The position numbers and the translations under genes are program-made. Positions 47,101-57,540 of a stretch of DNA of 64,000 bases are shown here, piece by piece. The stretch lies in contig CAUEEP010000758.1 of assembly GCA_958450365.1 (NCBI GenBank), positions 1,572,565-1,636,564 on the forward strand. The letters are read 5' to 3'. Source of the DNA: Mesorhabditis belari. Taxonomy: Eukaryota > Nematoda > Chromadorea > Rhabditida > Rhabditidae. The notes below the pieces were generated by a model. That model was not told the origin of the DNA. It ran no database searches and saw nothing but the letters and a program-made list of their open reading frames with translations. Numbering within the stretch: position 1 is the first letter of the stretch; each line of letters begins with the position of its first letter.

Positions 47101-47524
47101 AGTTTTTGAATCGTTCTGAAAATTTGGATATACGCTTGATTTTTGATTCTCTACAACTTTTCCATTGACATCAAAATGGGTTTCTTTTGAAGAAAGTGCT
47201 CAAACTCTCACATATGACAATAGCCCGCAGTTTTCAATTCACCAATCCAATAGTATTGACAAAAAAAAAGAAATTTAGATTGAAAGTTCCGGAAGGTGGT
47301 TGTTCCAAACTTTTGGCCCCCATTTGGAATGACATATCAATAAACTAGCTTTCACGATAGGAATTTCAATAAAAAAAATAGCCCATTATTGTGTATAAAA
47401 AAGAATTTGAAAAAAAAACACAAAAAAAAACAAAACACAAAAAAAAAACAAAAAAAAAACAAAACAAAACCAAAAAAAAAAAAAAAACAAAAAAAAAAAA
47501 AAATAGAGAGGGAGAAGAAAAAAA

Positions 47525-47564
<40 letters not shown>

Positions 47565-47709
47565 AAAAAATTTTTTTTTTTTAAAATTTTAAATTTTTTT
47601 TTTTTTTTTTTTAAATGAAAAAAAAAAAGAAAGAAAAAAAAAAAAAAAAAAAAAAATAAAAAAAAAAAAAAAATTAAAAAAAAAAAAAAATTTTAAAAAT
47701 TTAAAAAAA

Positions 47710-47748
<39 letters not shown>

Positions 47749-48859
47749 GTTTTTTTTTTTTTTTTTTGGTTTTTTTTTTTTTTTTGGTTTTTTTTTTTTT
47801 TTTTGTTTTTTTTTTTCTATAAAGTAATGTTTCTTTTTGATACATTTGTACTAATTTAAAAGAAACGCTGATTGTGAACGAGTGGAATTAATTGTAAGAG
47901 TTTAGCGTTTGAATCGTTAGGTATAACAGAATCAATTTAAAATCGAGAAAATTTGGTGGATGAGATCGTTTGATCATTTTTGGTGCAGCGCGTGAGAGGG
48001 TACCGATGGGGCAATGATTATTTGGATATTTATTCCGAATATAACACAATTACTTCAAAGTCGGAATTATGTATCCTTTACTGAATCTTTTGTTGATAGG
48101 ACGATAAACATATCGAATGCCATCAGATCCACCATTCGCACTTACTTTCGTTTCGAAAAGAGGCAAAGAGGCCATTTGTGCAGTGCGTGAGAGGGTACCG
48201 ATGGGGCAATGATTATTTGGATATTTATTCCGCGTATAGCACAATCACTAATCTAGCGAGAAAATACAATAAAATATAATTAATTGTTGGTTCAGTGTTT
48301 TAAAGCCAAAAAAAAAGCAATACAAAGCGGGCTCCGTCCCCTTTTATTACACAAACGATGTTTAGAGGAAGGAGAAGAGAATCAGAGATATTCAAAATCA
48401 AAACATCAAATAAGATTTCACAGAAAAGAGCTACTTTTCTGCACAATTTTGATTTAGTCTAGTCTAGTCAAGAGATCTAGTCAAAAATCTTTTTTAGATG
48501 TTATTAAATCACATCTCATCGGTATCTGTTGGATTACTCGTTTCTGTGATCGCTGGAATGATCACCTCGATCGAGTTTCTTCAAGCGTTCATTTCCAGCA
48601 GCTTCTACATACCGATATTGGCGATTTTACAGGGGTAAAATCTAAGAGTTGAAAAAAAAATTTAAAGAATTTGAAAAAAACAGATTTCAGATTGATTCTC
48701 ATTTGGTTTTTCCAAAGTTGTCGCTGTTGTTGTAAGCCGAATGAGAAGGTGGTCATCAACGAGGCGATCACAAAAGCGAGAGGCGCATCCGTGTCGATTA
48801 CGAGTGCGCCCGTTTCACGACAAAATGTCACCATCACAAAGATGGCGAGTGTGCAGTGA
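44104..48859 (+). CDS. Nematode 7TM chemoreceptor-like protein, tandem copy 2
   Basis: A TTCTTTAG acceptor precedes ATG 44104. Exons at 44104-44265, about 44917-45075, 45500-45726, about 46240-46290, 46334-46438, 46530-46615, 48500-48636 and 48691-48859 are colinear with those of the gene at 39917. Shared blocks: L-G-Y-x-E-A-L-I, Q-K-R-x-S-S-L-V-R-K-Y-F-F, P-P/A-F-V/I-D-T-L, Q-M-A-L-S-x-N-R-x-L-A-x-A-F-N-G-R-F-Y, D-I-C-V-W, A-E-R-R-L-C-x-H, L-L-N-H, W-F-x-Q-S-x-R-C-C and the tail P-V-S-R-Q-N-V. The N-terminus has several N-glycosylation sequons (N-S-T, N-T-T) and is extracellular by analogy. One intron of about 1.9 kb has grown through insertions of a mariner copy and long A/T tracts. The two genes are a tandem duplication. 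Confidence 0.8.
44454..44527 (-). tRNA. tRNA-like sequence with extended variable region (intronic)
   Basis: Minus strand: TTGGTGGCTCAGTGGGTAAG is A-box-like; an anticodon-arm-like stretch GCCCGGATGCAAGTC follows, then about 18 variable bases and GAGTTCGAGTCTT, a B-box-like T arm. Anticodon uncertain (GCA or GAT). Lies on the opposite strand in intron 1 of the second receptor gene. Confidence 0.4.
45107..45378. repeat. TCGAATCAAA / TCGGATCGAA microsatellite
   Basis: About 270 bases of 5-base units ATCAA, ATCGA and ATCGG ordered in blocks. Unit length makes both strands open (Ser-Asn-Arg-Ile and Asp-Ser-Ile-Arg repeats), so the 162- and 93-codon frames here are artefacts. Intronic. Confidence 0.9.
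46727..47252 (-). mobile_element. Deleted mariner copy
   Basis: Left end ATTGGGTTGGTGCATTGAAA and right end TTTTCAATTCACCAATCCAA. The left part is the inverse of the mariner 3' end at 32.3-32.46 kb (including the R-G-I-R-K-L coding tail near 46850); most of the transposase is deleted. Intronic in the second receptor gene. Confidence 0.85.
47404..47815. repeat. Long A/T homopolymer block
   Basis: About 240 bases of nearly pure A (with AAAACAAAAC) followed by short A/T switches and about 110 bases of T with GG interruptions. The A-then-T layout makes an imperfect palindrome. Assembly error is a real possibility here. Confidence 0.85.
47990..48245. repeat. Direct repeat pair, about 58 bp
   Basis: GCGTGAGAGGGTACCGATGG with GGCAATGATTATTTGGATAT occurs at 47991-48046 and again at 48183-48240, same orientation. 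Confidence 0.8.
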
Positions 48860-49119
48860 CTGTGTAAACACACTCCATCTAGTGCACCGAGTGCACAGTG
48901 TACCATAAAACATGTGTAAATAGCTAGAGGTTTTATTTGTGATAATGATTTCCCTACATAGATTACCCTTTGTGCTTTTGAGACTCACAGAAAGATAAGT
49001 TTCAAAAGCAGCTATAGAAACACTTCTTCACGCAGGTCTACTGCCAAATCCATCTTCACAAGTTAAAAATGGTCGATCGAGCTTTTTGTGATCGATTTGG
49101 GAAGAAAAGTTTCGTTATC

Positions 49120-49790
49120 GGACATTCTATGCCCATTTTCCCATTAGCAATCTAACTTTGAGCTCAAATTTCTTGTGGTTCGGTTGTTCAATTTATAAAT
49201 TATTGATATCTTTAGATGTGCCAAGTTTTTCTCTGTTGATTGGTACAAAAAATATTGAAATCGGACAGTCCAACAGCAAGAAATTTGAGCTCAAATTTCT
49301 TGCTGTTGGACTGTTCGATTTCAATAGTTTTTGCACCAATCAACAGAGAAAGACTCATTCAATCATAGAGCTTAAGAATTAGAGTTTAGAAGCAGCTCTT
49401 GAAGATCTTGAAGTTGACTTTGTGCTCAAACTAATGAAAACAAGTACACTCTTAATTCACTATTTCATCAACAATTAGCTCCGAATAAAGAGCTGAATGC
49501 ACTAGAAAAGATGCGTTTTCATTTATGTACACACAAAAGATTGTGGGACATTTGAAACGCACCCCACCTTTGCCATTGGCAATCCAATTTTGAGCTCAAA
49601 TTTCTTGGTATTGAGCTGTCCAATTTCAATAGTTTTTACACCAATCGACAGAGAAAGATTTGACTCATTCAATGATACCAATAATTTATAAATTGAACAC
49701 CCGAACACCAAGAAATTTGAGCTCAAAGTTAGATTGCTAATGGGAAAAGGGGTGGGACGCGTATAGAATCTCCCACAATCGCTAAAAATA
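49120..49790. mobile_element. Palindromic repeat family D, copies 2 and 3
   Basis: TTTGAGCTCAAATTTCTTG and inverse occur at 49156, 49277 and 49590, 49716. The stretch 49360-49745 is the inverted counterpart of 34640-35030, including the non-palindromic flank. Two nested insertions are the simplest reading. Confidence 0.75.
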
Positions 49791-50172
49791 GTGATCGCTT
49801 TGAATTTCATTGCTAATTTGCTGTTCATTTATGCCAAAGAAGCTTTTAAAATAAAATTTTGCTCTCAAAAGTTTAATTTTGTCTACCTACAAAGCCTTTG
49901 ATCTTTAGCTCTAATTATGAGCCACTTTGTAGAGTGCGTTCTTCGCGAGCAAGGCGTTTTTTTTATAAGGCATCTAGTTGAGAGAAATATCGTAATCAAA
50001 CACCAAGTTTCCATTTGATCAACCCAATTTTCGTATCATTGACTGAGGCTTGCAATCCTCGTCGAATGATACAAAAATTAGGCTAAATAAAAACTACACA
50101 GAGCCCTAGTTACAAATTTTATCATGGACAAGCTCAAAATTGTGTTGCAAATCTCCTAAGATCAGGCTTGTA

Positions 50173-51575
50173 AATAATAGGTATTCTGCCGTTCTAGCGC
50201 ACCTTTTCGCCCATTCTCAATTTTCCCATTTTCAAGCCATTTTAAGACTTATTTTCATTGATTTTGTGTCTCAACTCTTCGAAAATGTCTCATTTTCAAC
50301 AATTTTCAAAAATGACCAAAAGGTCGAAATGCGTTAGAGAAAAAAATGTGGTCGAAATGGATGGTCGGAATGGTCGAGAAAAGTGCGCTAACTTTTTTGA
50401 ATAAAAAATAAGCTTAATAAATGCATTTTACAAAAGACCTGAAGCCTTTGACCAATTTAAATCTTCTGAATCTCGTAGAAAAGCTAGGAATCAAGAATTT
50501 CCGGGGCATCTTTATGAGAGACACTTTGCCTACTCAAATACAGCCAAGAGAAGTAGGAATTGTGAATTTAGACTCGATTAGCTGATTCCGATCAGAGTTT
50601 AAAATTGTCACAAAATGATAATAAAGTATCAAAAAATGTGAATAGTCAATCTACATTTAAAAGACAAAAAATTATAAAAAGAAAAATAAATTAACCAAAG
50701 AAAACCAAGAATTTCTAAATGGAATAATTACTGGTTCTGGATTTAAAACTATTTCAAAGCAATAAATTTATAAAACAACAGAGTTTACATATTCAGCAAA
50801 AAAAAACAATACGAAGATTACTGTTTACTAAACAATGGAATTCAAAAGAGTCTGAAGATGCTCCAAATTTTTTTGCAATGTGTCGATGTATTCGTTCAGT
50901 TGGTCGGTGGGACTAACACGGAATTGTCGTTTTTTGAAGCCAATTTCTAGCCTTTTAAGGAGGCCTTTAGTTGGATCAAATTGTTCACGAGCCAATTCGA
51001 TCTTGTTTGAGAGATCCCACTTATCCAAATACACCTTTGCGATCTTCAACCAGGAGTTGTCGTCGTGTTGATTTTTCACAGCAGAATATTGTTTTTTCCA
51101 TCCTTTGTGTGGAAAAGTTGTGATCAGTTCGCTTTTGATATCTGGATAAATCTTGAAATCGTTTGTCGGGGCAAAGTCAACAATTGCGGCGTGCTGCGTC
51201 CCTTTCCACCTTCCTAAAATCAATTATATTATAGTTTTCAGACACTAAAACAAACCGCAGTTCTGTTCATGTAGATCAGAAATGAATAGGAGCACTCTAA
51301 GCATAACCAATTGAACAACGACATCCGCGCAAAGGCTGTTCTCATTAATAACGTTTTCAAGAAGCTCAAATCTGTCGTCCCATTGAGTAGCAATGTATCT
51401 GAAATATGCAAAGATGTATATGTATATGTTGTGTCCGATTTAGATTGAACTTATCGCGGACGTCCGATTTAGATTACAGTCTATATCGGACGTCCGATTT
51501 AGATTCAATCTAAATCGGACGTCTTATATAGATTGAACAATAATATAAACATGTTTAATATATGTTCTTAAGCGT
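50173..51575. repeat. Left inverted arm of the 7.4 kb element
   Basis: Reverse complement of about 56140-57540. Holds the last two exons of the kinase-like gene in inverted copy and, at its inner end, one end of a foldback element (TCCGATTTAGATT units). Confidence 0.85.
50828..51397 (-). pseudogene. 5'-truncated copy of the kinase-like gene (last two exons)
   Basis: Two exons, about 51397-51258 and 51212-50828, encode the C-terminal 175 or so residues of the gene at 54335, including D-L-H-E-Q-N-C-G and A-I-V-D-F. Splice sites are kept and the stop codon is intact, but no ubiquitin-like or N-lobe exons lie upstream; foldback sequence follows instead. It differs from the right copy by one residue that I can see. 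It is therefore a partial duplicate within the inverted arm, probably without function, although it could make an antisense or double-stranded RNA with the full gene. Confidence 0.8.
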
Positions 51576-51732
51576 TTTTGCAATTTTCTGCGCTTTTCAA
51601 GGAAATTTTATTGTCTTTTTCTGAAAAGAAAACCCAACTATGAAACAATTTATTAGCGTTAACAGAATAGATGCAAAATTACAACATATAACAACAAAAA
51701 ACTAACAACAACAACGAACGAGTTAAAAATTT

Positions 51733-52548
51733 CTATTTATTTTTGCAGCTTAGGCTATTGTGACATCTTGAATTGCAGAGTTGTGACATTGTGACATCTT
51801 GAATTCTTTGTGGCATCTTGAACATGCTAATTTGAAAATGATTAATTTCTAATTTTTTAAAGAGACTTTGAAGAGTTGAATTATAATACTCTTTTCCATT
51901 ATCAGTTTGCATCTTTTTTGGTTTCCTTTTACTCTTTGTAAAAATTGAGAAGAGAGCATCTGCAGTTTCTTTGCCTGTTTTACTCTTTAGAGGAACAACC
52001 CATGCAAACTTTGAAAAACAATCTATAATTGTTAAAAGATATCTAAAACCATCATTTTCATCTGCATACACTTGCATTTCTACAAGATCTGATTGCCACT
52101 GATCATCTATGCCATCAAAGTAAACTCTTTGACTTTTGAAGTTTTTACGAGCTGGCTTATGTAAAGTGTAAACATCTTGCTGATTCAGAAATTCTTTGAC
52201 CTCTTTGATAGGTTTCTTCGTTATTCTTGCTAACTCATTGATACCACAAAATCCACTGAATGGTGAGTAATAAGTTTTTTCTAGGAGTATTTTATCTTTT
52301 TCTTTGATGTCTTTACTTTGCTCAGGAATTCCATTTCCTGTCTTCAAAGTATTCAATCCTTCGGATCTAGGAGTCGAAGACTCTGTAGGAATGAATTTAC
52401 ACTTCGTGGTGTTGCAATCTTCACACAATCCCTTCATCATCAATTTGTTACTTTTGGAAATTATTTGTGATGTATCAATGGTGTTTGTATGTTTCTTGCA
52501 CTTGAAACAAAATATGTCTTTATTTGATCTTATGAATCCTTCGGACAT
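51733..52548 (-). pseudogene. Maverick/Polinton-type integrase, C-terminally broken
   Basis: From ATG 52548 (an acceptor-like AAATAG lies one base upstream) the frame runs about 270 codons. Residues about 13-55 form a zinc ribbon with C-F-K-C and C-E-D-C pairs. Residues about 85-140 resemble an HHCC-less linker domain, followed by an integrase core: D-D-Q-W-Q-S-D-L (first catalytic Asp), I-D-C-F-S-K-F-A-W, and T-D-N-G-K-E-Y-Y (second Asp). Shortly after I-N-H-F-Q the similarity stops and the last 30 residues derive from a short tandem repeat (CATCTTGAAT units, 51760-51830). The region that should hold the third catalytic residue, Glu, and the C-terminal chromodomain-like part are missing, so it cannot act. 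Retrovirus-like and Ginger integrases share the fold; the zinc ribbon and the wording around the Asp residues favour Maverick. Confidence 0.75.
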
Positions 52549-52674
52549 TCTATTTAAAACAATGAAAAAATGATGAAGATAAAAAAATAACAATCATTAT
52601 TAGTAATAGTTATTATATATATTATTACAGTTAAAGGCTACAGCAGAGGTTCAAAAGTGTTTATTCAGAGATAC

Positions 52675-52695
52675 AAGGGTTTATATATACGATTG
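52675..52695 (-). promoter_or_regulatory. TATA-like element upstream of the integrase
   Basis: On the minus strand GTATATATAAACCC lies about 135 bases upstream of the integrase ATG, with an AATAAA between them. Placement suits a core promoter for the integrase transcript. The same neighbourhood could be read as an LTR, but no second copy is present in the window. Confidence 0.35.
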
Positions 52696-52994
52696 TTATC
52701 ACTGACAATATTGTAGAGAATGTATGCACTTGATGTCAGTGCATGTCATTCTCTGAGATCATCGATGACGATCGGTCGTAGCTCAATACCCTAACAATTA
52801 CAGGTATCAGTATAGTTATATTTTATAAATACCGGTAAAGCTATACTCATTATGAGAATAGGACTTGTCTGAAAAGATCTAATTTTAAACTTGAAGTCTT
52901 TGAAGCAACTTTGAAGCAAGTTATAAGCGATAATGAGATAATTTATGCGAGAAAATGAAGCAAAACTGAAGAAATTCTGAGACGAAAATCGTTC

Positions 52995-53165
52995 TCAAAT
53001 AAGACACTTCGTCCTTCTCTTCTCTCTTTTATTTATCAACAACTCTTGAAACGCCTTCGCCCTGACAATTTCTCGATGTTTAGGTGTGACCACTTTCTCT
53101 TTGTTAGACCTTCTTTTCTCTTCCTCACTGTGACCGAGCACAATCACACATTTGCTCCAGTTGAA
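52995..53165 (-). CDS. Unrecognised terminal exon or short frame (about 55 codons)
   Basis: After a CCTAG acceptor-like site near 53168 the minus strand is open to TGA 52995-52997: N-W-S-K-C-V-I-V-L-G-H-S-E-E-E, then K-H-R-E-I-V-R-A-K-A-F-Q-E-L-L. It is rich in Lys, Arg and Glu with coding-like texture, unlike neighbouring DNA. No Met precedes it, so it would be a last exon. No domain is recognised. If real it is a second minus-strand gene inside the 7.4 kb element; 53170-53300 upstream is GC-rich. Confidence 0.3.
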   Translation of the reverse strand, partial: FNWSKCVIVLGHSEEEKRRSNKEKVVTPKHREIVRAKAFQELLINKREKRRTKCLI

Positions 53166-54334
53166 CTAGGCGCACGCGACGCGACACGCAAACGCGTTGG
53201 GCTAGAGTGGAAGGGTGATGAGTAGGGTGTGTTCCTTGCAGACAACGCGTTTTCTAAAAAGCGCGCGCCGAAGATAAGCGACCGTGACCCTATGCTTTGC
53301 GTCAGCAAATTTTTCAAAATGCAAATGTACATTAAAATCTTGCGCTTTTTTTCTGTTATTCTTTCCATAACTTTTTGTTTTTTTTTCTCCTTTTCAAACA
53401 GGTTAAATTGATAATTCCTACTATTTAGAGTACTGCGTAGAGAACCGTGTGATTGTGAGAGAAAATGGATGCTTCTCCCAGTAATAGGGTAAATTCTAGT
53501 GATAGTTGCCTTTACGCTTATAAATCACAGCTCATGTCAAAATTTCGATAAAACTTGAAAATTTTAAAATGCTATGTAAAATTAAAGAAAACATTTAAAA
53601 CGGAAAAAGTTAAGAAACACTATTAAAAAATTATATTATTTAAGAATTTACCAGGCTTATTGTCTACATTTGCCTAGTGCATTTGCCGTTAACAACTATT
53701 CAAAAACAAATTTCACGCCCTAAAAAAATCGAAATCCTTAAATAAAACTATCCATTACTACATTTTAAGAAAATTTTGCACATTTTTTTTCGCGCGGCCT
53801 TTATAGCTTTGCTTAAAAAGCGCACCTTTTAGAAAACGCGTTGTCGGAAGTTGTCGGATCAATTGTCCGACAAAAAAGTTGTCAAGACAAATTTGTCTGA
53901 CAAATTGTCTGTCAACAAGGAGCACACTCTAGTGATGAGAGTGACGCGTCTGTGAGCAGATACGCAGAGGAAGGCGAGAAACTGCCAACATCGCATTCTT
54001 CCATTAACTTTTGTGAATAGAAAAGAGACTTCCTTTTCTTCTGTAGTTCGCGTTGATTTCGTGATTTCCCATCCGTGATTATCATTGTTATTTTCTCCTT
54101 AACTTTGAGTTTGTTAACAACTTTTCCGTATCTTATTGTCTGGCGTAATGTCTCAGTTTTTCAAAAGCATTTTAGCTAGCCAAGTTTTCCGAAAAGTGAA
54201 GCTTATTTTTGTACTTATATTGAGATGGTATTGGATAAACATATTTTCATCCAAAATCCTCACATCGACGACTTAGTATTAAAACTGTTTTATTTATTCA
54301 ATTTACTTATTTCATTAATTCTTTGGTTTTAGAA

Positions 54335-56886
54335 ATGGTCAAGATTACTATTCGTTTGGTCGGCGAAGAGAATGATAAATTATTCAAGCGTATTGAGTTG
54401 GATCCACAGGTTTTTACTTTTATGGTTGATAATAATTGATTTTATGTTAATTTCAGATTCATGTCGATGACCTGGTGAAGCGAATAGAGACTCTGACGAA
54501 TATTCCTTGCGATTATCAACAAATCCAATTCCGTGATGAAGAGCTACCCGTTGTTGAGCATCCTCTTCAGGCCATCAAGTTTGGCGAAGAAATTGTTGTC
54601 GTAAGTTGAATTTTTAAATTTAGAATTCACTTTTTATTGTTAGGATGTATAAGTTTATTGGTGTGGAATTTAAGGTTTTTGAAAGGCGTTTAATTTTTTT
54701 AAAGATTTCATACGCTTAAAAATTGTGTTCTAGAAGCACTCTTCACTTTCACAATGGTCTAACTATTAGGGTGTCCCATAAGTTCGTTAACACTTTCAAC
54801 AGAAAAGTTATTTAAACATGATGGAAAAGTGTTTACTATACTATACAGCTAGTGAATTCTGTAAAATTGCTCTCGAGTTTAATAAAATTAGTAAAATTGC
54901 TCTGTAAAATTGTTTATTTTCAGAAACATGCTGATCTTCCATGGTGGACCGAGTACAAAGAATGTGTTGAGTTAGTGTTGAAGCAGCGCCCGGACAAAGT
55001 TGAAATCGCAAAAGAAGCTGTCCAACATCACGAACGTTTAACCAAAAGCGGATTCTTCAATGTCTACGCCCAATTCAACAACTTTCGAAGACAGAATCAT
55101 ACTAAAGTCGCTGCTTGGACCGATGGTGACGTGGAATTGATTCGTAAAGCGACGGAGCAGTACTTCCACAGTCTCCATGATCAGAACAGAGGAAATGAAG
55201 ATTCCAAATTCACTTGTTATTTCGAAGAACGAGACGCGGACTTAGGAGGCAGGCCAACGAACACACTTGCGTTTGTACAGATTCATGGAGAAGATTCGGT
55301 TTCGAAGTACAACATTAAGTATGTTTTCTATTCATTCATTCAAGATCCATTTCTGTTTAGATGCCACCATTATGGCCCAAAAGGCTCGAGCTCAGGCCAG
55401 GTGCCGGACGTCTCCGAATTCTATTGCTATAAATTATTAGCATTAATCGGTGTCGGCCCCAAATCTCATATTATCCCTCCTATTAAATCGACTGGAACCA
55501 AAACAAGCACGTAAGGATTTTACAGCTTTGCGTATATGTTGTGTCCGATTTAGATTTCCGTCCGATTTAGATTGAACTTATCGCGGACGTCCGATTTAGA
55601 TTCAATCTAAATCGGACGTCTTATATAGATTGAACAATAATATAAACATGTTTAATATACGTTCTTAAGCGTTTTCTGAAGTTTTCTGCATTTTCAAGGG
55701 TCTTTTATTAATTACAGTCTATATCGGACATCCGATACAGATCGAACAATAATAAACGTGCTTAATATATGTTCTTAAGCGTTTTTTTGCAATTTTCTGC
55801 GCTTTTCGACCGGATTAATTAGAATTCTTACGTTCTTTCCAACATCCAAAGGCTGAAATCTAATTGTGCACATTAGGTGAAACCGAAAAACGATCATAAA
55901 AGAACCTCTCTTTAGACGCTTGTAACATCTTAGGAAATCTTGTAACATTTAATAGGAAAACAAGAAAACAAAAAATTCTCATAAAAGACAATAAAATTTC
56001 TTTGAAAAGCGGAGAAAATTGCAAAAAAACGCTTAAGAACATATATTAAGCACGTTTATTATTGTTCGATCTGTATCGGATGTCCGATATAGACTGTAAT
56101 TAATAAAAGACCCTTGAAAATGCAGAAAACTTCAGAAAACGCTTAAGAACGTATATTAAACATGTTTATATTATTGTTCAATCTATATAAGACGTCCGAT
56201 TTAGATTGAATCTAAATCGGACGTCCGATATAGACTGTAATCTAAATCGGACGTCCGCGATAAGTTCAATCTAAATCGGACACAACATATACATATACAT
56301 CTTTGCATATTTCAGAGACATTGCTACTCAATGGGACGACAGATTTGAGCTTCTTGAAAACGTTATTAATGAGAACAGCCTTTGCGCGGATGTCGTTGTT
56401 CAATTGGTTATGCTTAGAGTGCTCCTATTCATTTCTGATCTACATGAACAGAACTGCGGTTTGTTTTAGTGTCTGAAAACTATAATATAATTGATTTTAG
56501 GAAGGTGGAAAGGGACGCAGCACGCCGCAATTGTTGACTTTGCCCCGACAAACGATTTCAAGATTTATCCAGATATCAAAAGCGAACTGATCACAACTTT
56601 TCCACACAAAGGATGGAAAAAACAATATTCTGCCGTGAAAAATCAACACGACGACAACTCCTGGTTGAAGATCGCAAAGGTGTATTTGGATAAGTGGGAT
56701 CTCTCAAACCAGATCGAATTGGCTCGTGAACAATTTGATCCAACTAAAGGCCTCCTTAAAAGGCTAGAAATTGGCTTCAAAAAACGACAATTCCGTGTTA
56801 GTCCCACCGACCAACTGAACGAATACATCGACACATTGCAAAAAAATTTGGAGCATCTTCAGACTCTTTTGAATTCCATTGTTTAG
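54335..56886 (+). CDS. Ubiquitin-like domain plus kinase-like protein (cargo gene)
   Basis: A GGTTTTAG acceptor lies three bases before ATG 54335. Exons: 54335-54410, 54457-54600, about 54925-55320, about 55362-55511, about 56316-56459 and 56502-56886 (TAG), about 430 residues. Residues 1-75 look like a ubiquitin fold (M-V-K-I-T-I-R-L-V-G, then P-C-D-Y-Q-Q-I-Q-F-R-D-E-E-L). A helical middle follows. The C-terminal half resembles an atypical kinase: Y-N-I-K-C-H-H-Y-G as a possible ATP-lysine strand, E-F-Y-C-Y-K-L-L-A-L-I-G-V-G-P-K-S-H, D-L-H-E-Q-N-C-G as catalytic loop (D-x-H-x-x-N-type) and A-I-V-D-F as metal-binding strand. This is motif inference, not a family match. Its last two exons lie in the right inverted arm. 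An 800-base intron is filled by a foldback element. Confidence 0.75.
54764..54795. mobile_element. Tc1/mariner-type end motif
   Basis: TTAGGGTGTCCCATAAGTTC is the form taken by many mariner-type terminal repeats. No partner end is found nearby; possibly a solo remnant in intron 2 of the kinase-like gene. Confidence 0.3.
55545..56290. mobile_element. Foldback element with TCCGATTTAGATT ends (intronic)
   Basis: Left half (ATATGTTGTGTCCGATTTAG, TAAACATGTTTAATATACGT, GTTCTTAAGCGTTTT) is mirrored in the right half to CTAAATCGGACACAACATAT. The whole 745 bases can fold on themselves. Its right end extends through the inner border of the inverted arm, so a fragment of it is also present at 51410-51575. 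Confidence 0.85.
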
Positions 56887-57540
56887 TAAACAGTAATCTT
56901 CGTATTGTTTTTTTTGCTGAATATGTAAACTCTGTTGTTTTATAAATTTATTGCTTTGAAATAGTTTTAAATCCAGAACCAGTAATTATTCCATTTAGAA
57001 ATTCTTGGTTTTCTTTGGTTAATTTATTTTTCTTTTTATAATTTTTTGTCTTTTAAATGTAGATTGACTATTCACATTTTTTGATACTTTATTATCATTT
57101 TGTGACAATTTTAAACTCTGATCGGAATCAGCTAATCGAGTCTAAATTCACAATTCCTACTTCTCTTGGCTGTATTTGAGTAGGCAAAGTGTCTCTCATA
57201 AAGATGCCCCGGAAATTCTTGATTCCTAGCTTTTCTACGAGATTCAGAAGATTTAAATTGGTCAAAGGCTTCAGGTCTTTTGTAAAATGCATTTATTAAG
57301 CTTATTTTTTATTCAAAAAAGTTAGCGCACTTTTCTCGACCATTCCGACCATCCATTTCGACCACATTTTTTTCTCTAACGCATTTCGACCTTTTGGTCA
57401 TTTTTGAAAATTGTTGAAAATGAGACATTTTCGAAGAGTTGAGACACAAAATCAATGAAAATAAGTCTTAAAATGGCTTGAAAATGGGAAAATTGAGAAT
57501 GGGCGAAAAGGTGCGCTAGAACGGCAGAATACCTATTATT
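56140..57540. repeat. Right inverted arm of the 7.4 kb element
   Basis: Reverse complement of 50173-51575. Contains the last two exons and 3' UTR of the kinase-like gene and about 650 bases of non-coding DNA with A-A-A-A-T-G-G-type low complexity. Confidence 0.85.

Noticed and set aside
50140..50337. 65-codon frame at the outer end of the left arm
   Set aside because: Its reverse counterpart in the right arm is not preserved as a gene and it crosses the arm border.
52620..52860. Possible solo LTR upstream of the integrase (TGTTAGGG start, TATA box, AATAAA)
   Set aside because: No second copy in the window, no gag or reverse transcriptase, and the integrase type fits Maverick better. Kept only as a promoter-like site.
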